Of a stretch of 64,000 bases of DNA, positions 53,791 to 63,985 are shown in pieces (position 1 is the stretch's first letter; each line of letters opens with the position of its first letter). The notes under the pieces are model-generated. The model saw nothing but the letters and a program-made list of their open reading frames with translations, was not told the origin of the DNA and made no database searches. Source of the stretch: Bathynomus jamesi. Taxonomy: Eukaryota > Arthropoda > Malacostraca > Isopoda > Cirolanidae. The stretch is taken from positions 551,001 to 615,000 of the forward strand of contig JAJOZX010000872.1 of assembly GCA_023014485.1 (NCBI GenBank), in the 5' to 3' direction. The translations under genes were made by a program, and so were the position numbers.

Positions 53791-53922
53791 CTACAGAAAT
53801 CTGCATGGCTAGCATAGGTTGACCTTTTAAATACTTAGCAATGGTTCTGTGAGCTGTTCGTACCCTGTATGAAAGATAAAAACATTCTTTTGTATCTAAA
53901 GTTTAATCTGTAGAAATTATAT

Positions 53923-53964
<42 letters not shown>

Positions 53965-55324
53965 CACACTCATTGTGGTCAATACTGAAAAGCCATACTC
54001 GACTCGAAGTATTATTGGATTATATATACACAACAAACACTTTATTTCAGACTCAACACAGACAAACATTATATATATACTGTATATATAACATCTTGGT
54101 ATAAACGTCACTAACTCACATTTCAAATTTAAAAAAAAAAATGGAGTTTTCACTCAGTAACCGAATAATACAATGTACTCGTAACCACCTTTTCTCGATA
54201 ACTGGGAGATGAGGGTTGAGCCAAGCAACAGTCAACAAAAAGGTCTCCTACCAAGTGTTCGTGATATGTTCAAAATTCTAAATGGAAATTAGGTGCTCGC
54301 CACTTAGCGTCAGGAGGGAGAACTATAATATTGCACGAAGCATAAGCAATTGATTTAAAAAATTATCAAATAAATTTTACAATTATCAGTTTCATATTGA
54401 AAAAAATAGTCATATAGGCCAACTAAATAGAATTTGAACTAATTATCTTTGCTGCTGTGGGTAATTTAGTTTTCCTCCGAAACACTAGATGGCAGTAGAA
54501 AAGGCTAACATAAAAGTGCACAGAGTAATGGGTCTTGTTATAGAAAATCTTTGGCCCAAAGAATGCCTACAAATGTTGCGATACAAACACTTTTAAACCT
54601 TGTCACCTGCTCCACAGAGGAAACGGAGTATATACGAGTATGGTACAATCACTTCACATCAGATATGTGATCGATATCAGTTAATGACATTTCTCTTGCA
54701 AATAAGTCAATTTGTTCACTATATTTTCTTTTGCATAATAGATTATTTTACTTTTAAAATCATAATTGTATTCAAATAAAATTCAATTTCACTTTTTCTA
54801 AACTGTTTTAACGATTGTTGCCACCTGCACAAACAAAGATTGTTTTAATATAAGAGTATATTCTGCGTTCTACATATCATGAAACACCTGGAATTTATCG
54901 TACAATCACGAAAAGCACAATTAAGCTGCAGTAAAAACAATCGTTTATGCTTTATGTATAGCCTATATTTCACCTTTTTGTTTCTTTTCTACTGGTTTGT
55001 TCTTAAGAGACGAAACACTGAAGAATGAAAACGTTTCTAAGAACCTTATCAGACGGTCGCGTACATATGACAACATTTTGCATTGCGTTACAATTATATA
55101 CGTGGCTGAATTAACAAATACATAAAATATATGAGCAAAAATGAAAGGAATTTTAATAAAAGCAAACGAAATACTTGTTTATGAGTATTTTACATGTTAG
55201 TGGGGCAAATTGTATTAAATTAATTTATACAGAATTACTTTACAGAAGATCACAAGGTGATGGAATTTTCCATCAACACAAGCACGAGGTTGTAATGAAA
55301 GAAATATATTTTATATATATATAT
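53791..55324. other. AT-rich stretch with (TA)n and a LINE 3' UTR scrap
   Basis: (TA)n at about 53920-53962. 54032-54080 (CTTTATTTCAGACTCAACA, CAAACATTATA) matches the end of the LINE at 58.25 kb. The rest, 54.1-55.3 kb, shows nothing recognisable. Confidence 0.5.
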
Positions 55325-55517
55325 ATGGGATGAATTTCACAATTAAACATGTGAAATAAATGAATGATGCAAACCCACAAGGAAAAAGAAAAATGATTCC
55401 AAGACCTTTCGTGTATTCAGAAATACACCTCGTCAGGGAATATAGAACGAGGTGACGAGGTGTACTTCTGAATACACGAAAGGCCTTGGAATCATTTTCC
55501 TTTTTCCTTGTGGGTTT

Positions 55518-55525
<8 letters not shown>
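55325..55525. repeat. Palindromic repeat family P1, copy 3
   Basis: GGGATGAATTTCACAATTAA, CCCACAAGGAAAAAGAAAAA, GATTCCAAGACCTTTCGTGT, ATTCAGAAATACACCTCGTC, then the inverse. On the minus strand it reads CTGACGAGGTGTATTTCTGA, ATACACGAAAGG. Flanked by (TA)n on both sides. Confidence 0.9.
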
Positions 55526-55548
<23 letters not shown>

Positions 55549-55627
55549 GAACATTATTTCACGAAAGTAACACGTGAATAATATTTATGATGAAAATAAC
55601 CACGAAAGAAAATTAAAATACAAATAG

Positions 55628-55700
55628 TGTTCAAGCGTTTCCGTCGAATGACATCCTCAGCAGTGTTCCTGAGGATGTCATTGGACGAAAGCGCTTCGTG
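55628..55700. repeat. Palindrome with hammerhead-like core
   Basis: AAGCGTTTCCGTCGAATGAC, ATCCTCAG is mirrored as CTGAGGATGTCATTGGACGA, AAGCGCTT around CAGTGTTC. The order CTGAGGA, GTC/GAC stem, GAAA matches the conserved strands of hammerhead ribozymes, except for one unpaired base before the stem. Confidence 0.5.
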
Positions 55701-55900
55701 GCCAATGTCGTAACACCGCTTCCTGGAGATCAGCGAAGTTAAGCGACATTGGGTCTGGGTAGTAGTTGGATGGGAGACCGTTCTCCGCGCCCAGATTATG
55801 TAGCGACTAGTGGTTCGGATCTCACGTAAAGCTGTAGGTCCTCTCCGTCATATGACCTTAGATGTTGCGAAGGAGGTTAGACAACCCCAATAAAAAAAAA
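55701..55900 (+). repeat. 5S rRNA-headed SINE with tRNA-like middle
   Basis: 55701-55780 resembles 5S rRNA: GCCAATGTCGTAACACC, GATCAGCGAAGTTAAGCGAC (A box), TTGGGTCTGGGTAGTAGTTG, GATGGGAGACCG (intermediate element and C box). It continues with CAGATTATGTAGCGACTAGT, GGTTCGGATCTCACGTAAAG, CTGTAGGTC, the middle shared with the SINEs at 26.15 and 52.2 kb, and ends CAACCCCAATAAAAAAAAA. The 3' end of 5S is absent, so it is not a functional 5S gene. Confidence 0.8.
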
Positions 55901-55974
55901 CATATATATATTATATATTAGCCCAACGGTAGGCCTACTATAATATGTAAAATAAAATGAAATGATGTTGGGGT

Positions 55975-57590
55975 CACCAGTTTGACCTTTCAGCCACACA
56001 AACAATATTTAATAAGGAGATAGAAATGACTTTGTGGTTTTCGTTTAATTAGAAAAATAAATGAATTATTTGTTCACAGTGATTAACAATTATGTATACA
56101 GTAATTATGCAATATTACAATGATTATTAACAATTAAGAAATGGTTTTTACTTTTTATACAGTATAAGAGTTAAATGCTACAATAGTGACAAGAAACAAC
56201 ATAATTAAGGTAATGAGATATATGGTAATGGCAGTGGTGGGTACCGTTAACCAAAAAGTTAACTTCGATAACGATAATCCGTTAACCCCAATTTTTAACT
56301 CCGATAACGATAATCCGATAATTTTACTACAAAGTTAACGGAAGTTAACGATAATCCGTTAACGATAACTATTTATTTACTAACATTTAAAAAAATCAAG
56401 GAAAAAAGCTTTAAAACCCATAGAAAATGTTTATTTATGCAAAATCCAACAATAAATAGGTATTTAACTGTATTTTTATCGTTTTGCAACTTTTTTTAAT
56501 AACTTTTTTTTATTTTTAATAAAAAATGTACTGATTACATGTTTTGAAACCCTTGTAACCACTAACCATTAACTAAATTTTAATTTACCAGAGAATTATT
56601 ATGGCGGGAACTGAAAGGTAAAATTAAATTTTAGGCACATTTATTAAAGACTATGACACAATGTGCTGGTTGCCCTTCAGAAAGACCAACTTCTCAAAGT
56701 TAGGCCCAACTGCCAGTCTTGACCTCTTGGGCCTCCCCAACCTCCCCTTGCGAGATCTGGAAGCAGACTGAAGTTATGGAGATTTGAATTCATTCGCGGA
56801 GCGGTGATCTTCCGTGAATGACTCCTCGCAGTTAACGTGTTAACGGACTTTAACAGACTAAATATCGAGTTATGGGAAGTTAACTGGTCCGATAACGATA
56901 AATGGAAATTAACTTCCGTTAATAGTCCGTTAAAAAAAGTTAACTTCGTTAATTAACTGTTATCGGATTAACGCTTTAGTGCCCAACACTGGGTAATGGA
57001 CACAAAACAATAATGGATTATTGCCTGATTGCGATCGTAAATGCTGAGTTAACTTGAAAAGGTATTGAGGAACACTTTGAACATAGCCTATTCGGTTAGG
57101 CTGGGAGTATATTGAGTTTGTAGGCTAGTAAAAATTGTTTGGCATGATGAAAGAAGAGCTCAGTAGGCCAATCAGCTTGTGGCCTATGTGAAATTTACAG
57201 ACCTGGATTTCGATGAAAGTAACTCTGAAGAGGGAAGGGCCTACGAGCCGGTTTGAATGACGAAATACTCGTTAAAAGGAAATGAAGATTCGCAGGTCAA
57301 AATGGATGAATGTTGAGTGAGGCAAAGGGTCGGAAGGATGGCTCAAGTTGAATCTTGCATAAGTGAGTTTGCTTCCGGGGGCGTTCAAATCGTAGTAGGC
57401 CTCAACAGAAATTATCAACTTCGTGCATGCTTAAAAAGAGTTTTGAAGGAAAACGGCCGGCTGAGATCGAGTGGCGTTAGGTGACGAAGGAAACGGAGCG
57501 GGATGTGAAGTGAAGACTCGAGAAGAGGGCAAATGATTGCGACCTGAAGTGGACTGGCACTTTTATAGGCTCGGTAACGCTATATATATA
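55975..57590. repeat. LTR-like repeat, copy 2, split by a hAT
   Basis: Starts near TGTTGGGGTCACCAGTTTGA and aligns with 15045-15960 on both sides of the hAT inserted at 56232-56991. It ends near GGCACTTTTATAGGCTCGG, a possible TATA element. No protein encoded. Solitary LTR is the most likely identity, but neither copy shows proven ends. Confidence 0.5.
56232..56991. mobile_element. Non-autonomous hAT, 760 bp, 8-bp TSD, inside the LTR-like repeat
   Basis: Ends CAGTGGTGGGTACCGTTAAC and, from the right, CAGTGTTGGGCACTAAAGCG, flanked by GGTAATGG (56224-56231 and 56992-56999). Subterminal regions are packed with GTTAAC/GATAACGATAATCCG motifs. The interior holds an unassigned GC-richer part at 56700-56800. 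Confidence 0.93.
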
Positions 57591-57668
57591 TAAAATTTGT
57601 TATTACTTGAAGCATTATTATCCTATTACAGTATAATATACTACTCTATTAAGTAGTTTGTACTGTAC

Positions 57669-58006
57669 TAGAGGTGGAAAGAGTACATCAGTACTCGAGT
57701 ACGGGTTTTTGTTGTACTCGTACTCAAAGCAATAATAAATTGCCGTAATCGTACTCATATTTGTACTCGATATAATCTGAAATCGCTGTAATCGTACTTG
57801 TACTCAAACTAATTTCAAATATGAGGATCTGTCCTGGACTTCCAGTGTACTATGAAAGCAACAGTTTACAACTTTACTCGAACACTAAAAAAAACGTACT
57901 CAAGCACTAAAAAGATATACTTGTACTCATACTCGACCACTCAAAAATAATGTACTCGTAATCGTACTCGTCCAACTCCAAAATTTTAGTACTCTTTCCA
58001 CCTCTA
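57669..58006. mobile_element. Non-autonomous hAT-like element, 338 bp
   Basis: Perfect inverted ends TAGAGGTGGAAAGAGTAC. GTTTGTAC follows the right end (58007-58014) and also occurs at 57656-57663, five bases before the left end, so the target duplication is present but offset by TGTAC. GTACTCG/GTACTCGTA is repeated about twelve times inside. Confidence 0.82.
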
Positions 58007-58249
58007 GTTTGTACTCACCACAAGATGTGAAGATATGCCAAGCCACAAGCGTACATGTACACGCTATGAAACGCGGAGACACTGACTGAGTGACTGAGGG
58101 ACGTTGCGGTAGGGTGGTGAGCCGTGGTTGTAAACTGCGCCAAATTACGATTAACTTGGTGTCATAATTACGGATAGGTGCGCAGTGGTCACAATTAGTA
58201 AATCGCGGTTAACTCAATTCACGGATGATCGCGTCAGTATTGTATACGA
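58007..58249. other. Spacer
   Basis: No feature recognised. Confidence 0.4.
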
Positions 58250-58720
58250 AACAAAAATAACAACAACAAACCCTTTATTTCAGACTCAACAGGTACAAAC
58301 ATTATACAAGTGGTCCATAGAAGGTTCAGATAGTTGCTGGAGTACTGATTATGTAGGCTAGTGAAACACTGAATAATGAACATACAGTTACGCCAATGCT
58401 TCCAGATTTGAGATCTATAAAATATATCGGATATCAGTCCACTAACCATGGCTTCTGTTATCTTATTGACTGACAAACCACGCATAGTGATAAATCTAAA
58501 TACAAAATTGCGTATAACACTGGCACAGTTAGGCATCTTATTGACTACAAGCAGCATACTGGCACTAGAAGGAGCACCATTTATAAATCTAGGAGTTTTT
58601 AATAAACTCCTAAAAATATTGTTATATGCAACATACAATTTTCTCATATTGTACATCCTGTACAAATGAGCTGTATACATTGGAGTACAAAACGTTTTGA
58701 ACAAAATCAACTTAACATCT
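58250..58720 (-). pseudogene. LINE 3'-end fragment (minus strand)
   Basis: Read from 58710: ILFKTFCTPMYTAHLYRMYN, MRKLYVAYNNIFRSLLKTPR, FINGAPSSASMLLV, then RNFVFRFITMRGLS. This corresponds to RTFCSNIYGQHLW...YNRSFRLLHKLPPRYSASQMF of the 34.8-kb copy, so it is the same general LINE family. 58260-58310 is 3' UTR. The next, plus-strand LINE begins directly after it. Confidence 0.75.
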
Positions 58721-58856
58721 AATGTACACCGTCACAAAACGAGGCCGAAAAAACAGGCGACAAAGAGTGTAAAGAACACACAGCATAAGGGCAACGAAGG
58801 ACACAAACACAACTAGCACAAATAGGACAAGACAAGAGGGCAATCAAGAAAACGGA

Positions 58857-59267
58857 GTGAAACTGCCCCCCAATAAGGAGCAAAAAACAAAGGCCAAGAG
58901 TAAATATGGGAAAGGAATTATATGCAGGTATTATATAAAAGATAATTGCAGATTTAAAAGAGGACAATGTATATATGAACATCCCTCAACATACAATTTC
59001 TTCTATAATAATGGTCATTGTAAATTTGGAGACGGATGTAAATTCTACCAATCAGAAAATTTGTTCAACATCGCGGACACGTTACGGATGCTAAATGTCA
59101 TCCACATGCAGTTGGCACAGCTGGAAACCCCCGAGCCAAACCGCTACCGAGCAAGTACAAGTAGGCGGGAACGGATCTCTCGGAGGATCATAGGGCAACG
59201 AATCAAGCGATATCGAAGGAAAACGAACTTGAAATGCGCAAGGGGCAACGAAAAACAGATAACATAA
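58857..59267 (+). pseudogene. LINE ORF1 protein with CCCH zinc fingers
   Basis: 137 codons: a basic start, a first finger CRYYIKDNCRFKRGQCIYEH (C-x7-C-x6-C-x3-H, complete) and a second, incomplete finger HCKFGDGCKFYQ whose final His is replaced. A helical segment, LRMLNVIHMQLAQLE, and an Arg-rich tail follow. CCCH fingers are found in ORF1 of several invertebrate LINE groups, where the protein packages the RNA. Called pseudogene because the element as a whole is broken; this frame itself is open. Confidence 0.7.
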
Positions 59268-59340
59268 AAATTGTCCTCGCTAATATGCAAGAATACGACC
59301 AAACCAATCACTCAATAAGGTTTCGTACCTGAAAGGATTT

Positions 59341-59552
59341 ATGGACGAAACAAGGGCAGACATCGCATGCCTCACAGAAACTCATCTTAAAGATTGCCAA
59401 GGAAATTGTGAAAACTGCGAACATTGTATTGATAAGAAAGAGATAAATATAGAGGGCTTCAACTTACTAAGAGCGGATAGAACGACGAGACGTAAAGGTG
59501 GATGTTCTATACATGTACAGGAAGGTCATATGACAGAGACGATAATAAGTAA
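59341..59552 (+). pseudogene. LINE endonuclease, N-terminal part
   Basis: MDETRADIACLTETHLK carries the ETHL metal-binding Glu of the apurinic-type endonuclease. Then GFNLLRADRTTRRKGGCSIH and EGHMTETII. Coding stops at base 59552, where the nested hAT begins (after target duplication ATAAGTAA), and resumes at 61236. Confidence 0.85.
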
Positions 59553-60269
59553 TGATGCACCGATTAATCGGCATCGGCTATATCGGCCAACTTTTTGCCA
59601 TCTGCATCGGCTTCGGCCAAATTTGGCCGATTATATGAAGATATATGACTTTTTTCAAATTTCAACCAAAGACTTTTCATGAAAGTTATAAATAATATTA
59701 CACATTATATTTATGAACAATATTTTTGCTTTGGAATATAGATAGGTACTCTGCTAGATATATCCTAATGTGCTTATGTGTAAGAGAGGCTAGCTTCCAA
59801 AATGTGTTAGATAGGAATAAAATAGTTCAGTAGCCTAGGCACCATGAAATACTGATTACTGAATTTTTTTAATAATTACTACCTATTGTTTTGATTTTCA
59901 GTTTTTGCAGAGCACCTAGATATGAGAAATATTTCATTGCTTGGAAAATATATCATTAATTATTTAATTCTGTAAATTCCATTCCCTTCCAATTTCAATT
60001 CTTTTGCATATTAAATACTGAAAACTGATCGGATGGCTAAAAGGGGTGATGAGGAGACCATTATAAAAAAAAAACGTTAAAAATATTGTATAATAAACAC
60101 ACATGTTAGATTTGGGTATATATTCATGACCTTTGTTGAAAGATAGCTAGGGGGTACCTACTGTATTATTGCACCATACATAAAATTATTATTTTCACCT
60201 TTCTCTATGAAAAGGTGAAAAACGAGAAAACGAAACAAAGATGTCATAAATTAGTTGTAATGAAGGTTT

Positions 60270-60824
60270 GGTACTTACGTAATAACGGGGGGCCACCACA
60301 TATTGATGATTGGTTAGGTTAAGTTGTAATATTTTCGTTAGTTTAAAATTTCTAATACATCATATTTTTTAAATAGCAATATTTTTTTAAATATTTACAA
60401 TGATTTATATTTCAAATATTTACAATGATTAATACATGTTACACATTAGAAACAACATTTGTTTCTGGAGACCAAAATTTTTTAATAGCATTAAGAATGG
60501 AATTGAATGGATCGTGATCATGTACCAACTGTCGCCACATAAATTCAGCAAGATATGACTCTAGGTGATGGCGTGCAGTGCCCCGATGCTTTTTATTTCT
60601 CCACTTAGCTGATCCCCAGAGCCTTTCGATCTCTTGTGTGTGAGTACCAGTTTCCGGGTTGACGAAATTGTACTTGTGGTTAACTTTAAAGTGTTGAAAT
60701 TCTGACTCTGTTAGATGTTTCGATATGTATGACGACCATGAGTCTGAGTAAATTATCGAAAATATTACAACTTAACCTAACCAATCATCAATATGTGGTG
60801 GCCCCCCGTTAATACGTAAGTACC
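60270..60824 (-). mobile_element. Merlin DNA transposon, 555 bp, 8-bp TSD, nested in the hAT
   Basis: Inverted ends GGTACTTACGTAATAACGGG and continuing GGGCCACCACATATTGATGA, then TTGGTTAGGTTAAGTTGTAA. Flanked by GAAGGTTT at 60262-60269 and 60825-60832. It encloses one open transposase fragment on the minus strand. Confidence 0.93.
60439..60756 (-). pseudogene. Merlin transposase, C-terminal fragment with uninterrupted frame
   Basis: 105 codons without a stop: [78 protein letters not shown] contains a catalytic Asp and HTQEIE the catalytic Glu (38 residues between them by my count). The N-terminal zinc ribbon and the first catalytic Asp are missing, and the frame has no ATG near its start, so it is a fragment. 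It is less decayed than the copy at 13.0 kb. Confidence 0.88.
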
Positions 60825-61235
60825 GAAGGTTTTATGTAAAAACGATTTTCTTTGAGTAAAATGGGCAAATAACTGAATTAATCAGAACTTCAGTAGGCTT
60901 ATTAGGTGTTCCCTGTTCCTCTATTTTTTATTCAAAGTTTTGAAACAAAATTCCAGTTAAAACGAAAAATTCAGACTCAAAATCAGGTTTCAGCTATTAT
61001 GATGTCATTACTCCATTATAATAACTAATTTATTAATCTACTGTACACTAGGTACTGCAGATGGTAAGCTGGCTAGAGAGGGATATATAAAAAATGAATA
61101 GTTTGATACCAACATAAGAAATCTTCAAAAATTTTAAGTTTTTGTTTATTAAATAATAATCGGCATCGGCACCGGCCAATTTGCTAGTCATCGGCATCGG
61201 CTAAAATTTGCCATCGGTGTATCACTAATAAGTAA

Positions 61236-61967
61236 ATCAAACAGCTATGTGGAACTCCTAGCAGTGAAAATAGAAAACTAAACGTGATAGTAATAGTCAT
61301 CTATAGACCTCCAAGCACCCCAACAGAAAAATTCTAGGAGGCCATTGATGACATTAGAAAGCTAATAAAGGCCATAAACCCTCCATCCCCCAATATAATG
61401 ATCTGCGGAGACTTTACCTTCCCATTTATAAAATACAAAAAGGTGGATAGGAATATATATATTCACCAGGACAAGGGGAACACAAGAGACCAGGAGCAAG
61501 CAAAAATGCTGATGGCTCTCACAAATGAGTTTATGCTGACACAGGAGATAACAGAAAATACCAGAAAAAATAATTGCCTGGATCTGGTATTCACGAATAA
61601 CACGAACTTGATTGCTGATATAAAAATAACCCCAACCATTATCTCAGACCACAACTTAATCGAGATATCAACAAATATGACGACAGCATTAAAAGACAAT
61701 ACACATATTGAGGAAAGAAGTAAATTCGGGGCCTTTAACTTAAACTCCAAGACTATAAATTGGGAAGCAATCAGATTGCACATGGCCCAAATAGAATGGA
61801 GAACAATTTTCGAGAATAAAACAACTGAAGAAATGCCAACAACCTTGGAAGAAAAAACGCTGAGAATTTTAGAAAAATATGCTCCGAAATCACAGCCAAA
61901 AGGAAAGAGGCTGGCTAGAGAGGCAAAAGTGAACACTTTTCCGCAAAAGAAAGAGAGTGGAGGCTAA
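61236..61967 (+). pseudogene. LINE endonuclease, C-terminal part
   Basis: Resumes after the hAT: YVELLAVKIENLNVIVIVIY, RPPSTPTEKF (stop), then MICGDFTFPFIKYKK (GDFN-type catalytic Asp), ENTRKNNCLDLVFTNNTN (LDLV-type block) and ISDHNLIEI (SDH catalytic His). A linker follows to 61967, where a frameshift leads into the polymerase linker. These are the standard apurinic-type endonuclease motifs in order. Confidence 0.88.
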
Positions 61968-62129
61968 GTTAGGCAACTGCGGAGATAATGACAGGAAAGC
62001 AATAAAAGAAAAACTGGAGCTTATCGATAGGGAAATACAAGCCCTGATTAAGGACCATACAGAGAGGGAAGGGGAAAAGGCGGTAGAAGCAATAAAGGAA
62101 AATCCCAAAATACTTCTATAGCTATGCAA

Positions 62130-63985
62130 AAAGGAAAACAAAAACGCGCGCCGCTATTGGGCCTTTAAGGACGAGAAATAATGAATTAACAGACGATCCA
62201 AAAGAAATATCTGATACATTGAGAGCTCAATATGAAGCAGTTTTCAGTACCCCAAAAAGTGACAAAGCGATACCTGACATAAATGCATTCTTTGAAGAGG
62301 AATTGCAAGGAGAGTATATAACAGACTTTGATTTTACACCAGAAGATGTAGCGAGAGCTATAGGACAAATGAAACCACATTCAGCTGCAGGTCCGGACAA
62401 TTGGAACGCATTATTGATTAAAAACTGTAAAAATGAAATAGCTACACCTTTATACTGGATATGGAGAAGATCCCTAGACACTGGGGAAATACCGAGCATC
62501 TTGAAAAGAGCAAACATTGTCCCTATATATAAAGGAGGGGACAGATCTCAAGCAAAGAACTATAGACCAATGTCGTTGACGTCCGACCTCACCAAAGTAT
62601 TTGAAAGAATAGTTAGAGAGAAAATTTATGACTTCCTGGAAAACACGGGAAAGATTCAACGAAAATCAGCACGGATTCCGATCAGGTAGATCATGCCTAT
62701 CACAACTAATAGAACACTACAATATCCTAGATGCATTGGAAGGCAATGACAACTACGATGTTATACACACAGATTTTGCTAAAGCTTTCGACAAATGTGA
62801 CCATGGTATAATAACACACAAAATTAAATATATGGGAATAACAGGCAAAGTGGGAAAATGGATCTACAACTTCTTCAGAGAACGTCTGCAGGTCGTCAAA
62901 ATTCAAGGTATATCATCATCAGAATCGGAAGTACGCAGCTCAGTACCACAAGGGACAGTACTGGCCCCACTCCTGTTCATTATCATGCTAACAGACAGAG
63001 ACAGCGGAGTAAACAGCAACAATATAGTAACATCCTTTGCAGACGATACAAAGATCAGCAGAAAAATCAGCGATGTACATGACGTGGAGACCTTGCAGAG
63101 GGACACGAACTAAATATACAAATGGTCAGAAGACAACATGTCATTTAACACCGAGAAATTTCAGCTCCTGAGATATAGTAGAAAAGAAGAACTTAAACAG
63201 ACTGCATATTATGTTCCAGATAGACAGGAAATTCAGAGAAACACGAAAGCGATCGATCTCGGGATAATAATGACAGATGATGCGAAATTCGAAACACAAA
63301 ATCAGATAGCGATAAATAAAGCAAAAAGAGTCGCCGGACAGGTACTAAGAACGTTCAAGAGAAGGGACAGGACAGTAATGATTCCCCTGCTAAAAACACT
63401 GATTATACCAAAACTTGAATACTGCTGTTTTGACGTCCCCATATAAAAAGGAAGAAATTAATAAACTAGAAGAAACGCACACACATTTCACAGCCAAGAT
63501 TGATGGCTGCAAAGAACTCAACTACTGGGAAAGACTACGTAAACTAAATCTGTACTCCCTGGAAAGAAGAAGAGAGAGGTACACCATAATCTACATATGG
63601 AAAATGATCGAAAAACTGGTACCAAACCTAAAACTAAACCCAATTACCATTCAAACAACACTGGAAAATAGGAAAGGCAGAATGTGTAGTGTTCCCAAAT
63701 TAAAGGCCTGACAAGGTACCTCCTCAACTCTGAACAAAAATAGCTCGGTTGTCAGGGGGGCCAAGACTTTTCCACCAGCTTACAAAGGACCTCAGAAACG
63801 TAACGGGGGTCGAAGTTGAAGTCTTCAAGAGAAGACTGGATGCCTGGCTCAGGACGGTACCAGATGAACCGGGCGTGCCTGGCTATGTACGGTGGAGCGC
63901 GCAAGAAAGCAACTCACTCCTCCACCAAGCCAGACCTAGAGGCGGGGCCACCAGCTTGACCTCCGTGTGAAGAGAGACCAACGCA
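62130..63985 (+). pseudogene. LINE reverse transcriptase and C-terminus
   Basis: 62219-62689: IGQMKPHSAAGPDNWNALLI, RSLDTGEIPSILKRANIVPI, KNYRPMSLTSDLTKVFERIV. After a frameshift 62628-63113: NQHGFRSGRSCLSQLIEHYN, IHTDFAKAFDKCDH (Asp of motif A), SSVPQGTVLAPLLFIIML and FADDTKISRKI (intact ADD). 63138-63711: MSFNTEKFQLLRYS, IDLGIIM, then RERYTIIYIWKMIEKLVPN. 63749-63970: TGVEVEVFKRRLDAWLRTVP and the end of the protein. Five frames; the catalytic residues are intact, which suggests a comparatively recent copy. Confidence 0.88.

Larger units (their letters stand above)
59553..61227. mobile_element. Non-autonomous hAT, 1675 bp, 8-bp TSD, inside the LINE
   Basis: Inverted ends TGATGCACCGATTAATCGGC and, from the right, TAGTGATACACCGATGGCAA. 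Flanked by ATAAGTAA (59545-59552 and 61228-61235). CATCGGC/CGGCCAA is repeated at both ends. AT-rich interior without transposase. A Merlin is inserted at 60270-60824, so the hAT itself was about 1.1 kb. Confidence 0.92.
58730..63985 (+). mobile_element. LINE with ORF1, endonuclease and RT, split by a nested hAT
   Basis: The longest LINE of the window. Without the 1675-bp hAT insertion it would be about 3.6 kb. Order: ORF1 with CCCH-type fingers, endonuclease start, [hAT], endonuclease end, polymerase and C-terminal domain ending near the window edge with VRWSAQESNSLLHQARPRGG. Frames are broken in at least five places. A 0.3-kb relative lies at 14680-15000. Confidence 0.87.

Noticed and set aside
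55701..55780. Possible functional 5S rRNA gene
   Set aside because: The 3' third of 5S is missing and sequence switches to a SINE body with an A-rich tail.
58857..59267. Host CCCH zinc-finger gene
   Set aside because: Position directly before the endonuclease, spacing and orientation fit LINE ORF1; the second finger is incomplete.
61463..61936. 157-codon minus-strand frame
   Set aside because: Antisense of the LINE endonuclease.
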